This document shows, one piece after another, positions 1 through 6,347 of a DNA stretch of 7,441 bases (the stretch's first letter is position 1; each line of letters begins with the position of its first letter). Source of the stretch: Deltaproteobacteria bacterium (lineage in GTDB: Bacteria > Desulfobacterota > Desulfobacteria > Desulfobacterales > B30-G6); the NCBI GenBank assembly GCA_003647375.1, contig QMMS01000220.1:1-7441 (forward strand), in the 5' to 3' direction. Below the pieces are notes generated by a model, which was not told the origin of the DNA, ran no database searches, and saw only the letters and a list, made by a program, of their open reading frames with translations. Both the position numbers and the translations under genes were made by a program.

Positions 1-60
1 CCGGAAAGGTTCTACCGATCCGGTGAATATTATTACTCCGACAATTAAATATGTTAAGAA
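1..60. other. Left-edge sequence, possible tail of an upstream gene, unassigned
   Basis: No complete gene fits here. Read from base 1 on the + strand, a frame runs to a TAA at 46-48. Read from base 2, a frame stays open through the neighbouring palindromic repeat to a TAG at 137-139. On the minus strand an open frame begins with an ATG at 66-64 inside the repeat and leaves the window to the left. Any one of these could be the end or start of a neighbouring gene. The visible stretch is too short to choose between them or to name a product. Confidence 0.3.
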
Positions 61-124
61 CGTCATTCCCGCGGAGGCGGGAATCCAGAACCAAACTGGA
101 TGCCGGATCAAGTCCGGCATGACG
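61..124. repeat. REP-like double-hairpin palindromic element
   Basis: This 64-bp element contains two hairpins in a symmetric frame. Hairpin 1 pairs ATTCCCGC (65-72) with GCGGGAAT (77-84) around a GGAG loop. Hairpin 2 pairs ATGCCGGA (100-107) with TCCGGCAT (113-120) around TCAAG. CGTCAT (61-66) and ATGACG (119-124) are inverted at the outer ends. ATCCAG (83-88) and CTGGAT (96-101) are inverted at the inner ends. The first hairpin fits the pattern ATTCCC-N8-GGGAAT known from dispersed intergenic repeats in other bacteria such as Neisseria. Only one copy lies in this window, so its being dispersed genome-wide is inferred from that resemblance. Confidence 0.8.
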
Positions 125-160
125 GCTTCAGGTATTTAGTCGCCAGGTTAATAAAAAGAT

Positions 161-240
161 GAATATCGAATGACGAACAAGAAATATTGAATAATGAAGT
201 GTTGACAACCATCACTTCGAAATTCATGGTATCGATATTC
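161..240. repeat. AT-rich imperfect inverted repeat
   Basis: The ends are a perfect 9-bp inverted pair: GAATATCGA (161-169) and TCGATATTC (232-240). The centre is a second hairpin, GAAGTGTTG (196-204) with CATCACTTC (210-218), paired at 8 of 9 positions around the loop ACAAC. The left arm also holds two related 16-mers at 162-177 and 183-198, identical at 13 of 16 positions with a 21-bp period. The arms are unequal in length (about 41 and 28 bases). This looks like a degenerate, non-coding dispersed element rather than an operator. No protein-coding content is supported. Confidence 0.6.
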
Positions 241-258
241 CATATTGGATATTTTAGC

Positions 259-272
259 CCCCTTCGAAGGGG
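259..272. repeat. Perfect 14-bp palindrome upstream of rdgB
   Basis: CCCCTTCGAAGGGG is a perfect palindrome that could form a short, GC-capped hairpin in RNA. It lies about 55 bp before the rdgB start. No T-run follows on either side that would make it a convincing intrinsic terminator; the nearest is TTTT at 252-255, which could only serve minus-strand transcripts. It may be part of the repeat cluster at 161-240, or a factor-binding or structural element in the leader. Confidence 0.5.
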
Positions 273-310
273 CATCTTGAGCCCACCCATCCGCGGGTTG
301 AGACTCAGTC

Positions 311-317
311 GAGGAAG
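311..317 (+). promoter_or_regulatory. Ribosome binding site of rdgB
   Basis: GAGGAAG lies 9 bases before the ATG at 327. In the rdgB frame there is a TAG at 255-257 and no ATG, GTG or TTG between that stop and 327. The start at 327 is therefore the only normal choice. Confidence 0.6.
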
Positions 318-326
318 ACATTACCA

Positions 327-947
327 ATGAATAAGCTCAACTACCTGATTATTGCCTCCCGTAACACGGGTAAAACCGCTGAAATCACAGAACTCCTCTC
401 TGGTTTTCCCATTACGATCAAAAATCTGGATGACTTCGGACCCATACCGGAAGTAGAAGAAGACGGGCAGACCTTTGACGAGAATGCCTATAAAAAAGCA
501 AGTTTTACTGCCAGGGTTCTCGGGCATCCGGCCCTGGCGGATGACTCCGGCTTAGTCGTAGAAGCCCTGAACGGAGCACCCGGTGTGTTATCGGCACGGT
601 ATGCAGGCCCTGATGCCACGAACGAAGATCGTTTTCAAAAATTGCTTCAGGAAATGGAAGGCGTCACCAATCGAAAAGCTGCGTTTGAATGTGTTATATC
701 GATAGCGGTGCCGACCGGCCCGGCGCTGACGTATGAAGGCCGGTGTGAGGGAATCATCACAAAATCTCCTGAGGGCGTTAATGGATTCGGTTACGACCCC
801 ATTTTCTTTTATCCGCCGTTGAAAAAAACCTTTGCCGAACTGACCCGTGAAGAAAAAAGCCGTGTCAGCCACAGGGGGAAAGCGCTTGAGGAGTTCAGAA
901 ACGAATTTGACAGTGTTATAAAGTGGATAGAAATTCATATGCCATAG
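327..947 (+). CDS. rdgB: XTP/dITP pyrophosphatase, RdgB/HAM1 family
   Basis: This 206-residue protein belongs to the Ham1/RdgB family. These cytoplasmic enzymes hydrolyse non-canonical purine triphosphates (dITP, XTP, ITP) to the monophosphate and pyrophosphate, keeping deaminated bases out of DNA and RNA. Family hallmarks appear in order: the phosphate-binding S-x-N-x-x-K at residues 11-16 (SRNTGK), DENAYKKA at 51-58, the catalytic ADDSGL at 71-76 with Asp72/Asp73, GAPGVLSARYAG at 83-94, the base-pocket GFGYDPIF at 153-160, and SHRGKAL at 181-187. The length matches the usual size of about 200 residues, and nothing essential is missing. The gene ends in a TAG that overlaps the ribosome binding site of the next gene, pckG, which suggests co-transcription. 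Function is known from the family; substrate preference in this organism is inferred. Confidence 0.95.
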   Translation: MNKLNYLIIASRNTGKTAEITELLSGFPITIKNLDDFGPIPEVEEDGQTFDENAYKKASFTARVLGHPALADDSGLVVEALNGAPGVLSARYAGPDATNEDRFQKLLQEMEGVTNRKAAFECVISIAVPTGPALTYEGRCEGIITKSPEGVNGFGYDPIFFYPPLKKTFAELTREEKSRVSHRGKALEEFRNEFDSVIKWIEIHMP

Positions 948-950
948 GAG
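946..950 (+). promoter_or_regulatory. Ribosome binding site of pckG overlapping the rdgB stop
   Basis: AGGAG lies 7 bases before the ATG at 958 and shares two bases with the rdgB stop codon TAG (945-947). It is a strong Shine-Dalgarno site at good spacing. It fixes the pckG start and makes translational coupling with rdgB plausible. Confidence 0.8.
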
Positions 951-957
951 AACAGCC

Positions 958-2922
958 ATGCTTCAAAAAAACAAAGGTGTCGACATTATCGCTGAGATAG
1001 GAGGATTCAAAGAATACCAGGCGGCCGCCAGGTATCTTGAATCAGCCTTGACCGCTGAACATCTCGCACGTATCCAAAAAATTCAAAACAGGGAAGTCAT
1101 CATCAAAATTGCCAATGCCATCGCCATGTGCGTGCCCGACGATATTTTCGTCAACACAGGCTCCGAGGCGGACCGGCAGTTCATCCGTGATCTATCGCTG
1201 AAAAAAGGGGAAGAAGCCCCCCTGGCAATGTCGCGGCACACCATCCACTTTGACCTGTCGGAAGAGCAGGGAAGAATCATCGACCGTACCTATTACATTG
1301 CCAACGAAGGTGAAGAAATCAGTTCGCTGGCCAATCGCATGGATCGCGCCGATGCGATTAACGAGGTGCGCGATAAAATGGTCCAGATCATGAAGGGCAA
1401 AACCATGATCATCGGTTTCTACGTCCGTGGCCCCATTGGTTCGCCCGTCTCCAATCCTGCCCTTGAGATCACCAGCTCTACTTATGTCTCTCACAGTGCC
1501 GAGATCCTTTACCGAAATGCCTACCTCTCCTTTGACCAGGAGGTTGAGCGGGCAGGTCACTTTTTTGTCAATGTCCACAGCGAAGGCCTCAATCGATCTG
1601 AAGACCTGCCCAATGCACGGGTATTCATGGACCGGAGCTTCCGGACCACCTTCAGCTTTAACTGCACCTATGCAGGCAACACCCTGCTGCTAAAAAAAGG
1701 GAATCATCGATTCGCCGTCGACAAAGCCGTATATGAAAACATGGGCAACGAATTGTCCGAGCACATGTTCATTACGGGCATCGAAGGTCCCGGAGGCCGG
1801 GTGACGTGGTGTACCGGTGCTGCCCCAAGCGGGTGCGGCAAAACCACCACCGCCATGGCTGGACATCTTTTCGTGGGAGATGACCTTGCACAGTTATGGA
1901 TTGCCGATGATGGCAGCATCCGATCCGTCAATCCGGAATGCGGTATTTTCGGTATCGTGGAAGATGTCAACTGGGAAGGCGATCCCCAGTTGATGCAAAT
2001 CTTACGGCGTGAAGGGGCGGAAGTAATCTGGTCCAACGTGCTCATCGATGATAGCCATGTCCCCCATTGGGTCGGCAATGGTGAGGACACGCCTGATAAA
2101 GGGTTCAATTTTCAAGGAGACTGGTTCAAGGGAAAGGTCGACAGCAACAAAAAACCCATACCCATGTCCCACCCCAATTCACGCTGCACGGTATCATCCA
2201 CCGCGCTGGCAAACTATTCCGACTTTGCCGAGGACCCGGCAGGTGTTGAAACACGTATTATTACCTATAGTGGCCGTGACAGCGACACCATGCCCCCGGT
2301 ATGGGCGGCGAAGAACACCGACGAGGGAGTGGTTATCGGGGCAACCATTGTGTCTGCCGCAACCGCAACCGAGGTTGGCGCCACCGGTGTCAAACGGGCC
2401 CCCTGGGCAAATGCGCCCTTCATTCCGGGCTCCCTGGGCGATTATATGAATGCTCAGTTTCAGTTTTTCAGCAACCCGAAAATCGCTGAGGACAAGCAAC
2501 CGGTAATGGCGGGCTTGAATTATTTTCTGACCCATGAAGCCAGGGGCGGCACATCAAAAAAGCTATTGGGAGAAAAAAAAGATGTAAAGGTCTGGCTGGC
2601 CTGGCTTGAACGAAAAGTCAACAAAGATGTATCAAGTATAGAGACACCCATCGGCGATCTGCCTCTTTTTGATGATCTCGAGGGTCTTTTCAAATCCATC
2701 ATAGACAAGACCTATTCCATAGACCTCTATACTCGGCATTTCTCGCTATACATTGACAACATCGTATCAAGAATCGATCTTCAACTGGAGGCGTACAGCA
2801 AGGAAGCAAGGATACCGGAGCGTCTCTTTACCATTCTCAGGAAACAACGCGAAGCGCTGATGCTGCTCAGGGAAACGTATGGACCCGTTGTTTCTCCCGA
2901 CCAACTTCTGGAGGCTCATTGA
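958..2922 (+). CDS. pckG: Phosphoenolpyruvate carboxykinase, GTP-type family
   Basis: This 654-residue cytoplasmic enzyme belongs to the GTP-type PEP carboxykinase family, which interconverts oxaloacetate and PEP plus CO2 in gluconeogenesis or anaplerosis. Visible family features are the substrate loop GPIGSP (158-163), Tyr238 and Asn241 before the LLLKK segment (Lys246/247), SEHMFITG with the metal-ligand-type His269, the P-loop GAAPSGCGKTTTAM (287-300) with the reactive-type Cys293 and Lys295, VGDD (306-309) with the metal-binding Asp pair, and HPNSR (405-409). The length is slightly above the usual 590-640 residues. Two nucleotide-contact regions depart from the classic enzymes. The usual GGRRP reads SGRDSD at 438-443, and the guanine-pocket signature FLWPGFGEN is not recognisable around 522-546. 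The family assignment is firm, but the phosphoryl donor (GTP, another nucleotide or PPi) is uncertain. The gene starts 10 bp after rdgB and its stop overlaps the ampG start. Confidence 0.88.
   Translation: MLQKNKGVDIIAEIGGFKEYQAAARYLESALTAEHLARIQKIQNREVIIKIANAIAMCVPDDIFVNTGSEADRQFIRDLSLKKGEEAPLAMSRHTIHFDLSEEQGRIIDRTYYIANEGEEISSLANRMDRADAINEVRDKMVQIMKGKTMIIGFYVRGPIGSPVSNPALEITSSTYVSHSAEILYRNAYLSFDQEVERAGHFFVNVHSEGLNRSEDLPNARVFMDRSFRTTFSFNCTYAGNTLLLKKGNHRFAVDKAVYENMGNELSEHMFITGIEGPGGRVTWCTGAAPSGCGKTTTAMAGHLFVGDDLAQLWIADDGSIRSVNPECGIFGIVEDVNWEGDPQLMQILRREGAEVIWSNVLIDDSHVPHWVGNGEDTPDKGFNFQGDWFKGKVDSNKKPIPMSHPNSRCTVSSTALANYSDFAEDPAGVETRIITYSGRDSDTMPPVWAAKNTDEGVVIGATIVSAATATEVGATGVKRAPWANAPFIPGSLGDYMNAQFQFFSNPKIAEDKQPVMAGLNYFLTHEARGGTSKKLLGEKKDVKVWLAWLERKVNKDVSSIETPIGDLPLFDDLEGLFKSIIDKTYSIDLYTRHFSLYIDNIVSRIDLQLEAYSKEARIPERLFTILRKQREALMLLRETYGPVVSPDQLLEAH
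2910..2914 (+). promoter_or_regulatory. Ribosome binding site that supports the TTG start of ampG
   Basis: GGAGG lies inside the last codons of pckG, 4 bases before the TTG at 2919. The spacing is short but usable. The next possible start, ATG at 2949-2951, has no comparable site before it, so the TTG start is preferred. Confidence 0.55.
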
Positions 2923-4463
2923 TCCCCGAAAGAAAAAGCAGTTGGGCCATGGCCATCAAGGCGCTGGTCCACCCTCGTGCACTTACCATGCTTTTTCTTG
3001 GTTTCTCAGCCGGCCTGCCCATACTGCTCATATTCAGCACACTGTCTGTCTGGCTGCGTGAAGCAGGCGTCGAACGGTCCACCGTAACATTTTTCAGCTG
3101 GGCAGCCCTCGGGTATTCTTTTAAATTTGTCTGGGCGCCCATTATCGATCGCCTGCCTTTTCCAATTCTCTCAACCCTAATGGGACGGCGGCGAGGTTGG
3201 CTCCTGGTATCCCAGATATGCGTTATCGCCTCCCTGCTCTGGATTTCTCTTTTTGACCCGAAAATCGCATTAACGATGACCGCCGTGGGAGCGGTTCTGA
3301 TTGGTTTTTCATCAGCAACCCAGGATATCGTTATAGACGCGTATCGCATCGAATCCGCAGAGAAGGAACTGCAATCCATGCTGTCTTCCATGTACATCGC
3401 CGGCTACCGGATCGGCATGCTGGTTGCCGGAGCAGGGTCGCTTTGGCTGGCGGACTGGTGGGGGCAGAACACGTATGATGTGTCCGTCTGGGCGAATGTC
3501 TATCGCACCATGGCATTGATGATGCTGGTGGGTATTGCAACGACATTCATCATCAAAGAACCCGTAGTGAAAGAGCGCAAGGGCAGCGCCTTTCGAGGTA
3601 CAGCCGACTATGTGAGATTTCTACTTGTTTTTTTTATTGCCATCAGTGCTTTCATCATCGGATTTTTCTTCACAGCCTCATCGGCACACGCCATCAAACA
3701 AGTGCTGGTCGATCAATGGGGGTGGATAAAACAACTGGCAGGGTTTGTAACGGAAACAGGACGATTCGCATTCAGCGTCCTCCTGGGCAGCCTGGCAATC
3801 TGGGGATCCATTCGGGGCCGCCTTGTTCCGTTTGGTCACATTAAAGAGACTTACATCGAGCCCTTGGGAGATTTTTTCCAGCGCTATGGCACCACTGCGC
3901 TGGTGATTCTGCTTCTGGTGGGTACCTACCGAATATCGGACATCCTGATGGGTGTTATCGCCAATCTATTCTATCTCGATGTCGGTTTTACCAAAGCTCA
4001 GATCGCCACCTACACCAAGTTCTGGGGGTTATGGGCAACCCTTGGAGGCGGGTTTGTGGGCGGGGTACTCTCCATCCGTTATGGTGTCATCCGGATACTG
4101 TTTGTCGGAGCGTTTCTGTCAGCCGCCACCAATTTACTCTTTGCCTATGTCGCCGGCAAGGGGCCTGATGAAATGCTGCTGCTCATGGTCATTGTCGCCG
4201 ACAACGGCAGCGCCGGAATCGCTGCAGCCGCCTTTGTGGCCTACCTGTCCAGCCTTACCAGTGTTTCCTTTACGGCCATACAGTATGCCATTTTCAGTTC
4301 CATTATGACGCTCTTTCCCAAAATTCTTGCAGGCTACTCCGGCAGCATGGTCGATAGCATGGGATACCCGATATTCTTTATCGGTACGGCAATCATCGGC
4401 ATCCCCGTATTGTTCCTGATTCTCTGGATCCATCGATTACAAACCAGGGTTCAAGGGGAATAG
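2919..4463 (+). CDS. ampG: AmpG-type MFS permease (muropeptide transporter family)
   Basis: This 514-residue, very hydrophobic inner-membrane protein is of the major facilitator superfamily. In E. coli, AmpG imports GlcNAc-anhydroMurNAc peptides released by cell-wall turnover so they can be recycled. Features close to AmpG are LGFSAGLP in the first membrane segment (27-34), YSFKFVWAPIIDR (66-78), the loop GRRRGWLL (89-96), ATQDIVIDAYR (133-143) and GYRIGMLVAG (162-171). A further match is the later segment beginning YRISDILMG. The length is close to E. coli AmpG (491 residues). The chosen start is TTG at 2919, whose bases overlap the pckG stop as TTGA; ATG at 2949 would shorten the protein by 10 residues. 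No beta-lactamase, ampD or ampR is visible nearby. The AmpG-like family is clear, but the exact substrate is inferred. Confidence 0.82.
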   Translation: MIPERKSSWAMAIKALVHPRALTMLFLGFSAGLPILLIFSTLSVWLREAGVERSTVTFFSWAALGYSFKFVWAPIIDRLPFPILSTLMGRRRGWLLVSQICVIASLLWISLFDPKIALTMTAVGAVLIGFSSATQDIVIDAYRIESAEKELQSMLSSMYIAGYRIGMLVAGAGSLWLADWWGQNTYDVSVWANVYRTMALMMLVGIATTFIIKEPVVKERKGSAFRGTADYVRFLLVFFIAISAFIIGFFFTASSAHAIKQVLVDQWGWIKQLAGFVTETGRFAFSVLLGSLAIWGSIRGRLVPFGHIKETYIEPLGDFFQRYGTTALVILLLVGTYRISDILMGVIANLFYLDVGFTKAQIATYTKFWGLWATLGGGFVGGVLSIRYGVIRILFVGAFLSAATNLLFAYVAGKGPDEMLLLMVIVADNGSAGIAAAAFVAYLSSLTSVSFTAIQYAIFSSIMTLFPKILAGYSGSMVDSMGYPIFFIGTAIIGIPVLFLILWIHRLQTRVQGE

Positions 4464-4504
4464 AGTTTGTTGGGTTCGTTGGGTTTCTTGAGTTTCTTGG
4501 GTTG
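4460..4504. repeat. Degenerate 9-bp tandem repeat spanning the ampG stop
   Basis: Four consecutive nonamers are GTTGGGTTC (4469-4477), GTTGGGTTT (4478-4486), CTTGAGTTT (4487-4495) and CTTGGGTTG (4496-4504). A fifth, weaker unit at 4460-4468 (ATAGAGTTT) includes the ampG stop codon TAG. Each adjacent full pair differs at two or three positions. The array is non-coding after the stop and has no promoter-like or terminator-like features that I can see. Confidence 0.75.
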
Positions 4505-4509
4505 AGGGA

Positions 4510-4530
4510 ACAGCTAACAGCTGACAACCG
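4510..4530. repeat. Short 7-bp tandem repeat
   Basis: ACAGCTA (4510-4516) and ACAGCTG (4517-4523) differ at one base. They are followed by a weaker third unit, ACAACCG (4524-4530). The array begins six bases after the 9-bp array ends and runs into the hairpin at 4523-4540. Confidence 0.5.
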
Positions 4531-4540
4531 TCAGGTTGTC
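4523..4540. repeat. Perfect 7-bp stem hairpin between ampG and the DUF6178-like gene
   Basis: GACAACC (4523-4529) pairs perfectly with GGTTGTC (4534-4540) around the loop GTCA. A competing 5-bp hairpin, CTGAC (4521-4525) with GTCAG (4530-4534), uses overlapping bases, so the two folds exclude each other. No T-run follows, so this is not a typical intrinsic terminator. It lies 20 bases before the first start codon of the next gene, and a structural role in its leader is possible. Confidence 0.5.
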
Positions 4541-4560
4541 CAATATCGCGCGTAGCGCTA

Positions 4561-4609
4561 ATGACGTCCGAAGGACTAATGTCACACGAAGTGCATATGA
4601 CTTCCGAAG
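4561..4609 (+). repeat. Duplicated start-codon segment
   Basis: ATGACGTCCGAAG (4561-4573) recurs as ATGACTTCCGAAG (4597-4609) with one mismatch, 36 bp apart and in frame. Both copies encode Met-Thr-Ser-Glu. A third in-frame ATG lies between them at 4579. The duplication gives the downstream gene several plausible starts. Confidence 0.6.
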
Positions 4610-6330
4610 ATAAAAAACGTATTGCAAGATTTCAGAACCTTAAAAAAGCACGTGAGCGACTCCTGTCCCTCCCGCCCGATGATGCCCTGGAACACCTGGT
4701 TTCCGAAAAAAGCGCCATTGCAATCGTGCATTCCTTTCCCCCGGAAGATCTTCACCCGCTTGTTCGCAATATCGGTGCAGAAAACGCCTTGCCCCTGCTG
4801 GCCCTGGCATCAAACAAGCAATGGGAGTACATCCTCGATATTGAAATCTGGCATAAGGATCGAATAGATTTCTCTGCGGCAACAAAATGGCTAAACCTGT
4901 TGATTTCTGCCGACCCCGCCAGACTGGCTGAATGGTGTGCCAATGAAAAGGACACCTTTATCGATTTCTTTTTATTGCACAATATCGAGATCAGGATCAG
5001 GGAGCATGATGAGACTCCATCCGAATTGGGAGCTGACTTCATCACCTTTGACGATACCTTCTACTTTCGGATACTGGACCCGCCGTTTTCCCCGAAAATC
5101 GATGCAGAACCGGAAACCGTTCCACACGGCGATCAATACCTGGAAAATCGCAGGGATTTTCTGATGCAGCTGCTGCAGCGTTTGTCGAACTTTGACCACC
5201 ATCAATTCCAGAACATACTGCTCGAGTCAGCGGCCATAATTCCAGCAGAAACTGAAGAGGAAATTTATCGCCTGCGTAACGTCCGTCTGGCAGAAAAGGG
5301 CTTTCTGCCGTTCGAGGAGGCCGTGGGTATCTACCAGTCTTTGACGAAGAAGGATTTAAGAAAACGCATTAACAAACTTCAGACCGAATCGACGGCAGAC
5401 GACAGTTTCATGCCGGCACCTTTCTACGCACAAAATCTGTTGGAACCCGGCGGTACCTTCGCCAAGGCCCTTGCATCCGTTAAAAATGAGAATGCCCGGA
5501 TGCAACTGCAATCTGAATTCGCAGGTCTTTGCAACCAGTTGTTGATAGCAGATCAAAAAGCCATCAATGGGAGAAACGCGTTGCATGATGCTGTAAAAAA
5601 AGCATCCGGGTACACAGGCATCGGTCTCGAAACCATCTCGGAATCCACTGATAAACAGTTAGAGCATTACGTGCTCGCAGATATTTTCAGAGTCGGTTAC
5701 GGCATGGCGCTTCGATTAAAATGGCGAGCTGAAAAATGGCGCAACAACAGCTGGTTCATGGCCAAAAAGCTCCCACTCAGTTTCTGGGGTGAGGAATGGC
5801 TGGGCGTTCTTGGTGGACTCCTGATTAAAAGACCGCTCTACTTCGACAACGATCAAACCGGTACGCTCTACCGAGAGTTTTTAAGCACCAAAGACATTTC
5901 CGTAACGGATACAATTCTGACAGAAGTCATTGCTTTTGACAATCTGTTGGCAACTTTGTCGCTCAAGGTAAAACCCCTTCCACCCGGCAGCCTCCTGACC
6001 TATAAAAACCTCCTGTTGACTCGCTGGGCAAGGGAAACCACTGATTCAGGGATCGGAGAAACAGCATTTGCACCCCTGCCCCTCGATGCCTTCAGATCTT
6101 TTTTCGACACCCTGTGGCGCAGCCCCGAAAAGCCGAAAGCCATAAAGCTTTCAGTAAAAAGTGCTTTCTTGAAATGGCTGAAGGACAAAAGTGGCCTGAC
6201 CGGCACAGAGATTACGCAACAATGCGGGAATGCACTTGAAAACCTATTTGCAGAAATCGAGACCGAGCTGGGGAAGATATCCAGGAACGATCTTGATCCC
6301 CGCTTCATTCAACTCTTTTTAATTTCCTGA
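4561..6330 (+). CDS. DUF6178-like protein of unknown function
   Basis: This 589-residue, charged, soluble protein has no signal peptide or membrane segment. Its N-terminal third resembles, from memory, the uncharacterised DUF6178 family seen mainly in Desulfobacterota, for example LPLLALAS (77-84) and QWEYILDIEIWHKDRID (87-103). I see no catalytic motif, cysteine cluster or nucleotide-binding loop. The composition suggests an all-helical fold. The start is unsettled. ATG at 4561 has no clear ribosome binding site, and an in-frame TGA at 4522-4524 blocks extension. ATG at 4579 follows AAGGA at 4571-4575 with only 3 bases between. ATG at 4597 (residue 13) follows GAAG at 4588-4591 and opens the duplicated segment. 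The gene is separated from ampG by repeats but lies only 17 bp before the flavoprotein gene, so the two may share a transcript. Confidence 0.7.
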   Translation: MTSEGLMSHEVHMTSEDKKRIARFQNLKKARERLLSLPPDDALEHLVSEKSAIAIVHSFPPEDLHPLVRNIGAENALPLLALASNKQWEYILDIEIWHKDRIDFSAATKWLNLLISADPARLAEWCANEKDTFIDFFLLHNIEIRIREHDETPSELGADFITFDDTFYFRILDPPFSPKIDAEPETVPHGDQYLENRRDFLMQLLQRLSNFDHHQFQNILLESAAIIPAETEEEIYRLRNVRLAEKGFLPFEEAVGIYQSLTKKDLRKRINKLQTESTADDSFMPAPFYAQNLLEPGGTFAKALASVKNENARMQLQSEFAGLCNQLLIADQKAINGRNALHDAVKKASGYTGIGLETISESTDKQLEHYVLADIFRVGYGMALRLKWRAEKWRNNSWFMAKKLPLSFWGEEWLGVLGGLLIKRPLYFDNDQTGTLYREFLSTKDISVTDTILTEVIAFDNLLATLSLKVKPLPPGSLLTYKNLLLTRWARETTDSGIGETAFAPLPLDAFRSFFDTLWRSPEKPKAIKLSVKSAFLKWLKDKSGLTGTEITQQCGNALENLFAEIETELGKISRNDLDPRFIQLFLIS

Positions 6331-6347
6331 CTGTTATGGGGTAAAAA

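Noticed and set aside
202..230. Perfect TTGACA at 202-207 as a promoter -35 for rdgB
   Set aside because: The hexamer lies inside the central hairpin of the 161-240 repeat. The best hexamer at 17-bp spacing (CATGGT, 225-230) matches the -10 consensus at only three positions.
108..290. 60-codon minus-strand frame
   Set aside because: It reads across the hairpin and inverted-repeat elements, has no convincing ribosome binding site, and its content is explained by repeat DNA.
2867..3397. 176-codon minus-strand frame across the pckG/ampG junction
   Set aside because: It lies antisense to two well-supported genes, and its sequence is a low-complexity shadow with no recognisable domain.
4460..4530. 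CRISPR array
   Set aside because: The 9-bp and 7-bp units are directly abutting, with no spacers, and are too short for CRISPR repeats.
4523..4545. Intrinsic terminator after ampG
   Set aside because: The stem is perfect but only 7 bp, and the bases that follow (CAATA) contain no T-run.
6331..6347. Longer flavoprotein start at ATG 6336
   Set aside because: That ATG is in frame but is followed after one codon by a TAA at 6342-6344.
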